Under the pieces are notes generated by a model. It searched no databases. It was not told the DNA's origin and saw nothing but the letters and a program-made list of their open reading frames with translations. Below are positions 15,357-25,892 of a DNA stretch of 64,000 nt, in pieces (position 1 is the first letter of the stretch; every line of letters starts with the position of its first letter). A program made the position numbers and the translations under genes. The stretch comes from Amycolatopsis pretoriensis (lineage in GTDB: Bacteria > Actinomycetota > Actinomycetes > Mycobacteriales > Pseudonocardiaceae): contig NZ_FNUJ01000010.1 of the NCBI RefSeq assembly GCF_900107925.1, positions 1 to 64,000 on the forward strand, given 5' to 3'.

Positions 15357-17071
15357 TCAGGCACGGATTTCGTTGAGGTAGTTGTAGATCGTGTACCTCG
15401 TGACGTCGAGGCGGCCGGCCAGGTGGTCGACCGCGTCCTTGATCAGGAAATAACCGGCTTCGTCGAGTTCCCGGACCACCGCGGCCTTGTGCCGCTTCTT
15501 CATGAGGTCCACCGGGATGCCGGCCTTCGTCACCGCGCGGTCGACGAGGAACCGTTGCAGGCTGTCGACGTCCGGTGGGAAAGTCTCCGGCTCGCCGTTG
15601 CCGCCCACCGAAGCCGACGCGTCGACGCTGTTGACGCACAGGCACCCGACCGCGACCCCGTCGGCGTCGCGCAGGAACAGCGTCGACGATCGAATCGCGC
15701 GGCCGTCCGGACCGTGCGTGCGGTAGTTCGTCAGGTCCTGGGTGGTGCCGCGGCGGACCAGGCCGAGCAGCAGGTCGGTCATCGGCCCGCCGACGTTGCG
15801 GCCGGTCAGGTCGCCCGCGATCGCGACGATCGAGTCCGGCAGCCGGCTCAGGTCGTGCAGCAGCACCTCGTTGCCCGGCCCGAGCATCGCCGCGAGACCC
15901 GGGATCGCCGGCACCAGCGCCGTCAGCACCTCGTGCGTCGTCGCACCCGCGGCCGGGACGACCAAGGGCTCACGCGGCTTCGTCAACGTCTCCAACGCGG
16001 AACGCAGCAGATCCGCGGCGGCCGCCGGAGTCGAGGCGTGCGGCGAGAGCCGGACGTGCTCGGGCCGCACGGTCGCCGCGATCCCCGCGTTCGCCAGTGC
16101 CGCCCCGACCTGCTCGGCCGGGTGGCCGGGCAGCGTGAACGCCAGGATTCCCGCCCGGCGATCGACCGCCGAGACGACTTCGGCGCCGCAGGAGGCCAAG
16201 ACCTCCTCGAAAGACGTCAACCGCTCGGCGATGCGCCCCGCGATGGCGCCGACGCCGGCGTCCTCGACCAGTTCGAGGGCCTCGGCGAACGCGCCGGACG
16301 TGATCGGGCTCAGGTTGGAGATCGACCAGGCCTGCGCGGTCGCGTCCGGCGGGTGGATCTCGTCGTCGAACAGGCCGGGGTCGCGCGCGCCGGTCCAGCC
16401 CGACAGCACCGGGTCCATCCGCTCCAAGGCACGGTCGGACAGCACCGCGAAGCCCGTTCCCCAGCCCGCACGCAGCCACTTCTGCCCGCCGACGACCAGG
16501 ACGTCGGCGACCTCCCACGGCTCCTCGACCACGCCGAAGCCCTGGATCCCGTCGACGACCAGCAGCCGGTCGCCGACGACGTCGCGCAGGGCGGCGAGGT
16601 CGGCGCGGTAGCCCGTGCGGAAGTCGACCGCGCTGACGCTGACGGTCGTGATCTCCGGCGTCAAGGCGGCCGCGACGCGCTCCGGCGTCACGTATCCGCC
16701 GGTCAGCCGGTGCACCCGCAACCGCCCGGCCTGCTCGGCACGCGCCCACGGGTAGGTGTTGGCCGGGAACTCGGCCGCCGACACGAGCACGTCACCGGTG
16801 CTGTTGAACGCGGCCTGGAACAGGCCGAGGCTGGTGTGCGGGAGCAGCACGGTGTGGTCGGTGTCCGAACCGGACAGCCGCGCGGCGGCCGCCTTAGCGC
16901 GGATCTCCTGCCGCATCAGCTCGTCCACAGTGGACGGACCGGCCGTGGTGGCCTGGTCGAGCAGAGCGGCCGTCGTGTCGAGCACCGCGTGCGAGGGCGG
17001 GCCGAACCGGGCGAAGTCGAGGTAGCCGGCGGGCTCGTCGAACTGGAGCAGGTACCGGGGCGAAATCCGCG

Positions 17072-17075
<4 letters not shown>
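15357..17075 (-). CDS. Class V PLP aminotransferase fused to a YheO-type PAS and HTH regulator
   Basis: 572 residues. Residues 1-370 form a fold-type I class V aminotransferase (cysteine desulfurase/epimerase-like): D175 in VVDGIQGF and the PLP lysine K199 in VVGGQKWLRAGWGTGF. Residues about 375-490 match the YheO-like PAS domain (GNEVLLHDLSRLPDSIVAIAG, RSSTLFLRDADGVAVGCLCV), and about 505-572 a DauR/YheO-type HTH ending DVTRYTIYNYLNEIRA. In Pseudomonas DauR the separate PAS-HTH protein responds to a D-amino acid; here enzyme and DNA-binding sensor are one chain. The start overlaps the transporter ATPase stop by four bases, so it belongs to the amino-acid importer operon. It could act as a metabolite-sensing enzyme-regulator; which amino acid is unknown. 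Confidence 0.85.
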
Positions 17076-17831
<756 letters not shown>

Positions 17832-17845
<14 letters not shown>

Positions 17846-18710
17846 TCCTCACCAGCGGCACGCCGCGCAACGCCTTGCCCGCGCGGGAAAGCGGGCCACG
17901 GTCGGCCTGCCCGAACGCGCGTTCCAGGTAGTGCTGGCCGACGCCGGCGACGGTCACCACGACCATGTACCAGACGGCCGCGGCCAGCAGCGTCTCCATC
18001 ACCAGCAGGTTGTTGGACGAGATGTTGTTGGCCGCGTGGATCAGCTCGGTCACGCCGATCACCGACGCCATCGACGTGCCCTTGAGCATGTTGATGAAGT
18101 CGTTGCCGGTCGGCGGGATGATCACGCGCATCGCCTGCGGCAGCACGACCCGGCGCAGCGTCGCGGCCGGCGTCATGCCGATCGACTTGGCCGCCTCCGT
18201 CTGTCCGTTGTCGACGCTGTTGAGTCCCGCTCGGACGATCTCGGCCATGTACGCGCTTTCGTTGAGCGCCAGGCCGAGGAACGCGGCGGTGAACGCGCTG
18301 ATCAGCACGTTCGTCTGCTCGTGGACCAGGAACGGGATGTCGATCACCGGGAAGACCAGCGCCAGGTTGTACCAGAGCAGGATCTGCAGCAGCACGGGCA
18401 GGCCGCGGAAGATCCAGATGTAGCCGGCGGCGAACCACCGCGCGACCGGGTTGGCACTGCGGCGCAGCAGGGCGATGACGATGCCGAGCACGATCGCGAC
18501 GGCCTGGGACAGCACCGCCAGCACGACGGTGTTGAGCAGGCCGGTCGCCATCACCTTGTAGAAGACGAAGTCCGGGACCTGGTTCCACTCGATCTGCGCG
18601 TTGCCGAGGGCGATGCCCAGCAGGACGAGCAGGGCCACGATGATCGCGGCGGCGACCCAGCGTCCCCAGTGGCGGAGCCGGACGATGGGCAGCGGTTCAG
18701 GAGCCGCCAT
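17832..18710 (-). CDS. Polar amino-acid ABC transporter permease
   Basis: 292 residues from the ATG at 18710, which has AAGGAGG nine bases upstream; an upstream in-frame ATG (18746) would lie inside the binding-protein gene without a ribosome site. Five membrane helices of the HisM/GlnP family with YIWIFRGLPVLLQILLWYNL near the first helix pair, LALNESAYMAEIVRAGLNSV and the ATPase-contacting EAA loop QTEAAKSIGMTPAATLRRVV. Likely works as a homodimer because only one permease gene is present. Confidence 0.92.
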
Positions 18711-19644
18711 TGACCGCGGCCTCCTTGATCGCGCCCTGCTCGACACCCCAGGCCTGCAGGATCTTGCCGTAGGTGCCGTCGGCGATCAGGGCCTGCAGCG
18801 CCTTCTGCACGGCGTCGCGCAGCGGCGTGTTCTGCTTGTTGACGCCGATGCCGTACGGCCCGCCCTCGATCGGCTCGCCCGGGACGACCTCGAAGAACTT
18901 GCCCTCACCCGCCGTCCGCGAGATGTAGACGGCGCTGGGCAGGTCGTTGAGGATCGCGGCGACGCGGCCGGTGCGCAGCTGGTTCTGGTTCTGGTTGTCG
19001 CTGTCGGTCGCGGTGACGGTCAGCGCGGGCTTGCCGGCCTGCGTGCACTTGGCGCTCTGCGCTTCGGCGAACTTCTGGTGGCTGGTGCCCTGCACGACGG
19101 CGACGTTCTTGCCGCAGAGCGTGTCCGGGCCGGTGATGCCGTCCGGGTTGCCCTTGCGGATCATGATCGTGATGCCCGAGGTGAAGTAGTCGACGAAGTC
19201 GATCTGCGCCTGGCGGGCCTTGGTGTCGTTCATGCCGGCCATGGTCAGGTCGATGCGACCGGACTGGAGGCTGGTGATCAGCGAGCCGAACGCCATGTCC
19301 TGGTGGGTGACCGGGACGCCGAGCTTGGCGGCGATCGCCTTGGCGAGGTCGACCTCGTAGCCGATCGGCGTCTTGCCGTCGGCGGCGTAGAAGTTGTTGG
19401 GCGCGGACTGCAGGTTCGACGCCAGGTGCAGGCCCGCCTGCTTGACGTTGTCCGGCAGGGCCGCGTTGAGCTGGGCGTCCTTCTGCACGCCCTGCACGAT
19501 CGCGGCGGTGTCCGGGATGCCGGACGCCGGTGCGCCGGCGGCCTGCGACGTCCCGCCCGCGCCGTCCGGACCACCACCGCAGGCCGCCACCAGGACGGCG
19601 ACGCTCGCGAGCAGCACTGCCTGTGCGGCACGACAACGGGACAT
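18697..19644 (-). CDS. Amino-acid ABC transporter substrate-binding lipoprotein
   Basis: 315 residues, lipobox ending VLVAAC, family 3 solute-binding fold: GYEVDLAKAIAAKLGVPVTH, FGSLITSLQSGRIDLTMAGM, the hinge motif FVDYFTSGITIMIRKGNP and CGKNVAVVQGTSHQKFAEA. The GMNDTKARQ strand after DLTMA is the usual ligand-contacting segment. Because the operon carries an aminotransferase-regulator fusion, the ligand may be a D-amino acid or a sulfur amino acid; this is inference. Promoter at 19674-19702. Confidence 0.92.
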   Translation of the reverse strand: MSRCRAAQAVLLASVAVLVAACGGGPDGAGGTSQAAGAPASGIPDTAAIVQGVQKDAQLNAALPDNVKQAGLHLASNLQSAPNNFYAADGKTPIGYEVDLAKAIAAKLGVPVTHQDMAFGSLITSLQSGRIDLTMAGMNDTKARQAQIDFVDYFTSGITIMIRKGNPDGITGPDTLCGKNVAVVQGTSHQKFAEAQSAKCTQAGKPALTVTATDSDNQNQNQLRTGRVAAILNDLPSAVYISRTAGEGKFFEVVPGEPIEGGPYGIGVNKQNTPLRDAVQKALQALIADGTYGKILQAWGVEQGAIKEAAVNGGS

Positions 19645-19673
19645 AACGGACCTCCACTGTTCGGCTGGCCGGA

Positions 19674-19734
19674 ACGGTACAACTCGTTGTTGAAGAGGTC
19701 AACTAGCTGTTGAAATACCGATCGGTGCTAGCTT
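19674..19734. promoter_or_regulatory. Divergent promoter pair for the amino-acid importer and the MocA oxidoreductase
   Basis: Leftward: TTGACC read on the minus strand at 19702-19697, a 17-base spacer and TACCGT at 19679-19674, upstream of the binding-protein gene. Rightward: TAGCTT at 19729-19734 lies six bases before the ATG at 19741, which predicts a leaderless mRNA. CAAC/GTTG half-sites repeat across 19683-19713 (GTTGAAGAGGTCAAC and CAACTAGCTGTTG), placed to act as operators over the leftward -35. The PAS-HTH fusion at 15357 is a candidate binder. Confidence 0.55.
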
Positions 19735-19740
19735 CGCGGC

Positions 19741-20724
19741 ATGAGCCTGCGGATCGGCGTCCTGGGGGCGGCTCGCATCGCCCCCGCTGCCCTGGTCAAG
19801 CCCGCATTTTCGAACTCTTCCGCCGCGGTGACGGCCGTCGCCGCGCGCTCCCTCGATCGCGCGCAAGCGTTTGCCACGCGCCATCGGATCCCGACCGCGT
19901 ACGGGTCTTACGAAGAGCTTCTGGCGGATCCGGACGTCGACGCGGTGTACAACCCGCTGCCGAACGGCCTCCACGGCCGCTGGACGCGGGCGGCGCTGGA
20001 AGCCGGCAAGCACGTGCTGTGCGAGAAGCCGTTCACGGCGAACGCTTCGGAAGCTCGCGAGATCGCGGCGCTGGCGGCCGCGTCGGACCGCGTCGTGATG
20101 GAGGCGTTCCACTACCGCTACCACCCGCTGGCGCTGCGGGTGGAGGAGATCGTGGCGTCCGGTGAGCTGGGCCGGCTGGAGCGCGTCGAGACGGCGGTGT
20201 GCTTCCCGCTGCCGAAGTTCTCGGACATCAGGTACGACTACGACCTGGCGGGCGGCGCGACGATGGACGCGGGTTGCTACGCGGTCCACATGGCCCGCCT
20301 GTTCGGCGGCGAGACCCCATCGGTGGTCTCGGCTTCGGCTCGGCTGCGGTCGCCCCGGGTGGACCGCGCGATGACGGCGGAGCTCCGCTTCCCCTCGGGC
20401 CACACGGGCCGGGTGGAGTGCTCGATGTGGTCGTCGTCGTTCTTGAAGATCAGCGCCGCGGTGACCGGCTCGCGTGGTTCGCTTCGCGTGGTCAACCCGC
20501 TGATGCCCCAGGCGTACCACCGGTTCGTGGTCCGCATCGACGGCGAGCGGCGCACGGAGAAGTTCCCCCGCCGGGCAACGTACGAGTACCAGCTGGACGC
20601 GTTCACGGCGGCAGTCCTGCACGGCGAACCGGTGAAGACCCCGCCGTCGGACGCGGTCGAGACGATGACCGTGATCGACGAGATCTACCGCGCCGCGGGA
20701 CTGCCGCCGCGAGAGCCGAGCTAG
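19741..20724 (+). CDS. Gfo/Idh/MocA-family NAD(P)-dependent oxidoreductase
   Basis: 327 residues. N-terminal Rossmann domain (RIGVLGAARIAPAALV), the family signature CEKPFTANASEARE with the catalytic lysine, YHPLALRVEEIVASGELG and the C-terminal substrate domain with the DAGCYAVH segment (aspartate and histidine of the active site). These enzymes oxidise or reduce sugars, inositols and their derivatives. It stands alone, predicted leaderless, and overlaps the end of the convergent GH8 gene by four bases. Substrate unknown. Confidence 0.9.
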   Translation: MSLRIGVLGAARIAPAALVKPAFSNSSAAVTAVAARSLDRAQAFATRHRIPTAYGSYEELLADPDVDAVYNPLPNGLHGRWTRAALEAGKHVLCEKPFTANASEAREIAALAAASDRVVMEAFHYRYHPLALRVEEIVASGELGRLERVETAVCFPLPKFSDIRYDYDLAGGATMDAGCYAVHMARLFGGETPSVVSASARLRSPRVDRAMTAELRFPSGHTGRVECSMWSSSFLKISAAVTGSRGSLRVVNPLMPQAYHRFVVRIDGERRTEKFPRRATYEYQLDAFTAAVLHGEPVKTPPSDAVETMTVIDEIYRAAGLPPREPS

Positions 20725-21926
20725 GCGGCCACGTAGTTACCGCTCAGGATGAGCAGCACCTGGACCGTGATGCCCGTCCCGTAGTAGTCCGTCGCGTCCG
20801 GGGACCACGATGAGACCGCCGTCCACAGCTTGTCCAGCCACGCCTGGCTGCCCGCGTCCGTCATCGCCGCCACCGCGAACGGTGCCGTGAAGCACGGGTG
20901 CTGGCCGCTTTCGGTCTTCGAGCCCGACAGCGAATACCCGCTCTGGATCTTCGCCGGGTCGCCGCCCGTCGCGGACTTGATCCACGTGTTCATCTTGCGG
21001 ACCTGGTTCGCCGCCGCGCTGCCGGAGAACGAAATCGCGTCCGCGCCCAGGCGCCACGGGTCGCGGCACGCGTTCCAGCTGTACTTGCCGTCGTACGGGC
21101 CTTCCAGGAAGTCCGCCGGCGCCGGCTTGGGCGTCGAGTTCGTGTTGACCACGAAGTCCGGCAGCAGCCCCGTGTTCGGCGCGTACGACGACTGCAGCTG
21201 GCTCACCGCGGTCTCCGAGCGGGTCCGCACCTGGTCCCAGAAGGCGTCGCCGGTGGCCTTCGCGAACGCGCGCAGGTGCCCGGGCATCCAGTCCGACGAG
21301 CGCGAGCTGTTCTTGTACTCCGCGTCGTTGCCCCAGTCGCCGAGCAGCGTGAACTTCGTGCTGCCGTTGACCTCGGACTTCTTGATCGCGTTGATGATCC
21401 GGACGGCTTCGGCCTTGTAGTTCACCGAGCCGGTGCTGCCCCACTTCTTGTCCGCGACCAGCAGGCCGTACGCGATTTCGAGGTCGCCGTCGGTGGCGGA
21501 GTCGCTGCCGTTGACGCTCTTGCAGTTCGAATCCTGCTCGGCCGCGTGCAGGTCCTTGTTGTTGACCGACGGGTGCGCCTTCACGAACTTCAGGATCCCG
21601 TCGACGATCGCACGGGCCTGCGGGTCCTTGTCGGCCATCATCGCAGAGATCGTCATGCCGTACCCCTCGCCCTCGGCGACGAAGGAGTGGTCGGCGTCCT
21701 TGGACAGCACGGCGTAGGTGCCGCTGCCGCACTTGGTCGTCAGGAAGTTCTTCTTCCAGAAGTCGTAGTACTTCTGCAGCGCGGCATCCTGCGTGGCCTG
21801 CGAGACGGACGGCCGCAGGGTCCCCGGCACGTACGGGGTACCCGCCGCGGACGCGGTCGTGGGCACGCTCAGCAGCCCGGCGGCCAGCGCGGCCGTGGCC
21901 ACCACCGCCCGGACGATTCTCTTCAT
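20721..21926 (-). CDS. Secreted glycoside hydrolase family 8 (endoglucanase/chitosanase-like)
   Basis: 401 residues with a signal peptide ending TTASAAG (about residue 28). GH8 (alpha/alpha)6-barrel signatures: VAEGEGYGMTISAMM (general acid Glu85) and SDSATDGDLEIAYGLLVADK (Asp146/148), then WGNDAEYKNSSRSSDWMPGHLRAF and YSWNACRDPWRLGAD. GH8 covers cellulases, licheninases and chitosanases; the palindrome at 22009-22027 upstream resembles chitosanase-type operators as I recall them, which would favour chitosan as substrate. Convergent with the MocA gene. Confidence 0.9.
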   Translation of the reverse strand: MKRIVRAVVATAALAAGLLSVPTTASAAGTPYVPGTLRPSVSQATQDAALQKYYDFWKKNFLTTKCGSGTYAVLSKDADHSFVAEGEGYGMTISAMMADKDPQARAIVDGILKFVKAHPSVNNKDLHAAEQDSNCKSVNGSDSATDGDLEIAYGLLVADKKWGSTGSVNYKAEAVRIINAIKKSEVNGSTKFTLLGDWGNDAEYKNSSRSSDWMPGHLRAFAKATGDAFWDQVRTRSETAVSQLQSSYAPNTGLLPDFVVNTNSTPKPAPADFLEGPYDGKYSWNACRDPWRLGADAISFSGSAAANQVRKMNTWIKSATGGDPAKIQSGYSLSGSKTESGQHPCFTAPFAVAAMTDAGSQAWLDKLWTAVSSWSPDATDYYGTGITVQVLLILSGNYVAA

Positions 21927-22008
21927 CGGTCCTCCGTAAAGACAGTCATCGTTGGCTGCGGCGAGGGTGATCAGAGCGTGGCAGAAGGTTCAAGACGAGG
22001 TCAAGACT

Positions 22009-22027
22009 GTTAGGAAACTTTCCTTAC
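22009..22027. promoter_or_regulatory. AGGAAA-C-TTTCCT palindrome between GH8 and PPOX genes
   Basis: AGGAAA (22012-22017) and TTTCCT (22019-22024) flank one base; the dyad extends to GTTAGGAAACTTTCCTTAC with one mismatch. It lies about 85 bases upstream of the GH8 start and 60 bases before the rightward PPOX gene. Its form resembles the TAGGAAAnTTTCCTA boxes I associate with ROK-family control of actinomycete chitosanase genes. No ROK regulator is in the window. Confidence 0.55.
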
Positions 22028-22085
22028 TATGACCGTGAGTGGTCTCACGAGCGTTCGTCCACCCGGACGGACTAGCGTGGACCCC

Positions 22086-22481
22086 ATGAAGATCGACGAC
22101 CGCGGCCCCGACTTCCGCGCGTTCTGGACCGAGCGCCGGCTGGCCACCCTCACCACGGTCCGGCCGGACGGCACCCCGCACGTCGTCGCGGTCGGCGTGA
22201 CCGTGGACTTCGAGACCGGGCTCGCCCGCGTGATCACCTTCGACACGTCCGTCAAGGCGCGGATGATCCGGGCCGCGGGCGACGGCGGTGTGCCCGTCGC
22301 GGTCTGCCAGCTCGAAGGCCCGAAGTGGTCCACTTTGGAGGGACGCGCGGTGCTGCGCGACGACCCGGAGTCCGTGCGGGACGCGGAAAACCGCTACGCC
22401 GCACGCTACCGGCAGCCCAAGCCGAACCCGCAGCGCGTGGTCCTGGAGATCACGGTGACCAGGGTCCTCGGCAACGCCTAA
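22086..22481 (+). CDS. PPOX-class (F420- or flavin-dependent) oxidoreductase
   Basis: 131 residues from the ATG 22086; TAGCGT at 22073-22078 ends seven bases before it, predicting a leaderless transcript, which supports this start over an upstream ATG at 22029. Split-barrel FMN-binding-like fold: LATLTTVRPDGTPHVVAVGV, RVITFDTSVKARMIRAAG, CQLEGPKWSTLEGRAVL and RQPKPNPQRVVLEITVTRV. Actinobacterial members of this size often use F420; the cofactor cannot be decided by eye. Confidence 0.85.
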   Translation: MKIDDRGPDFRAFWTERRLATLTTVRPDGTPHVVAVGVTVDFETGLARVITFDTSVKARMIRAAGDGGVPVAVCQLEGPKWSTLEGRAVLRDDPESVRDAENRYAARYRQPKPNPQRVVLEITVTRVLGNA

Positions 22482-23019
22482 CCGGCCCGCGAGTGCACCA
22501 GCCGCGTGTACTCCGCCAGCAGCGTGGCCAGTTCGCTGTGCTCCCCCGCCGAGGCGAGCTGCTGGTGCCCCACCAGCATCGCCATGCCCAGCGCCGTCAG
22601 CGTCCGCGCCAGGTCGCCGTCGCCGACGATCCCCTTGACGGCGGCCCCGACCGTCCGCAGGCGCGCGGAGTCGACGCGTTTCTGCGCCGCCCGCACGGTT
22701 TCGTCGTTCGCCGCCCACGCGCGGATCGCGGCTTCGGCCTCGTGCGGCAGCCCGAGCGTCAGGTCCATCAGCGCGGCGAGGTCCGCCGACGGGCCGCCGG
22801 TGCCGAAGTTCCGCGCGCGCAGGATCAGCACCTGCCGGTTCTCCCAGTGCTCCAGGAGCCGCTCGACGAACCCCGGCCAGCCGCCGAAGTGGTGGTAGAA
22901 CGACCCGCTCGTCACGCCGAGGGCGCGGCACAGCCGTCCGACGTTCAGCTCGGTGAACCCGTGCTCCGCCAGCACGTCCAGCGCGGCCTCGAAGTACGCC
23001 TGCCGCGTGACCGCGGGCA

Positions 23020-23020
<1 letters not shown>
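22478..23020 (-). CDS. TetR-family transcriptional regulator
   Basis: 180 residues. The N-terminal HTH is YFEAALDVLAEHGFTELNVGRLCRALGV followed by TSGSFYHHFGGWPGF, the typical recognition-helix signature. The C-terminal ligand domain is all helical. It overlaps the acyl-CoA synthetase gene by one base and is co-transcribed with it. The near-perfect palindrome at 24579-24598 upstream of the synthetase is the likely operator, so it probably represses its own operon in response to an acyl-CoA or a carboxylic acid. Confidence 0.92.
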
Positions 23021-24552
<1,532 letters not shown>

Positions 24553-24578
24553 CGGAGAACTCCTCGGGCCGGCGCTGG

Positions 24579-24598
24579 ACCATAGATCGGTCTATGGT
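24579..24598 (-). promoter_or_regulatory. Putative TetR operator upstream of the acyl-CoA synthetase
   Basis: ACCATAGA (24579-24586) and TCTATGGT (24591-24598) form a dyad around TCGG, 27 bases upstream of the start codon. Size and symmetry fit a TetR dimer, and a TetR gene is second in the operon. Confidence 0.7.
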
Positions 24599-24689
24599 GC
24601 GTCGCTGTCGGCCGGGCGTCAACACCGGACAACGATGACCGCGACGCCCGGATTGCCCGTTTCTTCTTGGCCTCTAAGCGGCGCGTCCG

Positions 24690-25892
24690 CTAAGCGAACA
24701 ACGCCAGCAGTCCCTCGGCCGACCGCACCACGACGTGCGCCGCGGTGCGTTCCGCGTGTGGCTTGTCCGGCCGCTCGGCCTCGTGGCGCCACCGCCGCAA
24801 CGCGTCCAGGCCCGCGTCGTAGATGTCGCCCGGGTCCGCGTCCGGCTCCAGGCCGAGCCGGTCCGCCGGGGCCGTGCCCTGCGCGCCCAGCAGCCGGATC
24901 GCCTCCTCCGCGGGCTCGCCGGACAACGCCGTGCGGCCGCCCGTGATGTCCGCGATCAGGCGCAGCTCGCGGAAGTCGTGCGCGGCCGCCGCGAAACGCT
25001 CCACCCGGGACACCAGCCGGTCGCCGCCCGGGCGGGGCTGGGCCGCCAGCAACGCCTCCAGCCGGATCACCGCCGTGCGTGCCTTCAACGCCTCCGCGCG
25101 CGCCACGAAACACCCGGCCAGGGTGTCGCGCAGCTCGCCGAGACCGCTGCGGCGCACCAACTCCGCCGACAGCTTGAGCCGGTCGTCGCAGCCGGTGCGG
25201 ATCAGCGTCAGGGCCAGCCGGACGCCGAACATCCCGAACCGGACCACCAGCGACCGCCGCGTCTCGACCGGGATCGGGCCGGGGAATGCCGGATCGGTGA
25301 ACGAATCCACCGAAAGCACGTGCCGTTCCAGCTCCTCGCGCGGCACCGCGGCGAACGCGGCGAGCAGGTCGAACTCGTCGTCGCGCAGGGATCGCCCGCC
25401 GTACGCCAGCTGGCCCGCGACCGCGATCACGCCCAGGAACCCCGTGCACAGCGGATCTTCGCGCCACGCCCGGCGCGCGAGCTGCTTGGCGGTCAGCAAC
25501 GCGTCGATCCGGCCCGCGCCGACCTCGTCGGCGCGGGACAGCACCAGCACCGAGTTGACCGCGCTCTGCCGCGCGAACGGCGAGCCGCCCGGCGGGTGCG
25601 CCGCCGCGAGCTCGTCGGGCTCGAGGTGCCGGACGAGCCGGACGGTCGCGTCCGGGAAGTCGTCGGCCGGTCCGGGGTCGTCGAGCAGCACGAGGTCGCG
25701 CAGCGCCCGCGTCGGCCATTCGCCGAGCGCGGCGGCGAGCGTCGTCTTGCCCGACGACGGCGCCCCGGTGAACGCGACGCGCAGCGGCTGTTCCAGCCGG
25801 TTCAGGCAGTCGTGCAGGAGCGCCGAAGCACGCGGGTCGTCGCGGTAGAGCCCGGCCGCGGCGTGCAGCAGGTCGCGGACGTCCTGGGTCAC
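24690..25892 (-). CDS. Dynamin-like/IniC-like GTPase
   Basis: 400 residues from a GTG overlapping the IniA-like stop (GTGA). P-loop FTGAPSSGKTTLAAAL (around residue 40), a DxxG-type motif LLDDPG and SRADE in place of the usual (N/T)KxD. The helical remainder has hydrophobic stretches (FGMFGVRLALTLIRTG) but no clear membrane helix. Position as second GTPase behind a larger dynamin-like GTPase and an IniB-like gene matches mycobacterial iniBAC, whose products respond to cell-wall stress; IniA is a membrane-fission dynamin. It is shorter than typical IniC, so the identification rests on context. Confidence 0.8.
   Translation of the reverse strand: MTQDVRDLLHAAAGLYRDDPRASALLHDCLNRLEQPLRVAFTGAPSSGKTTLAAALGEWPTRALRDLVLLDDPGPADDFPDATVRLVRHLEPDELAAAHPPGGSPFARQSAVNSVLVLSRADEVGAGRIDALLTAKQLARRAWREDPLCTGFLGVIAVAGQLAYGGRSLRDDEFDLLAAFAAVPREELERHVLSVDSFTDPAFPGPIPVETRRSLVVRFGMFGVRLALTLIRTGCDDRLKLSAELVRRSGLGELRDTLAGCFVARAEALKARTAVIRLEALLAAQPRPGGDRLVSRVERFAAAAHDFRELRLIADITGGRTALSGEPAEEAIRLLGAQGTAPADRLGLEPDADPGDIYDAGLDALRRWRHEAERPDKPHAERTAAHVVVRSAEGLLALFA

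Noticed and set aside
13385..15376. A 663-codon open frame on the plus strand
   Set aside because: Antisense to the alpha/beta hydrolase; its residues are Arg/Asp/Val-rich as expected from the complement of GC-rich codons and show no domain.
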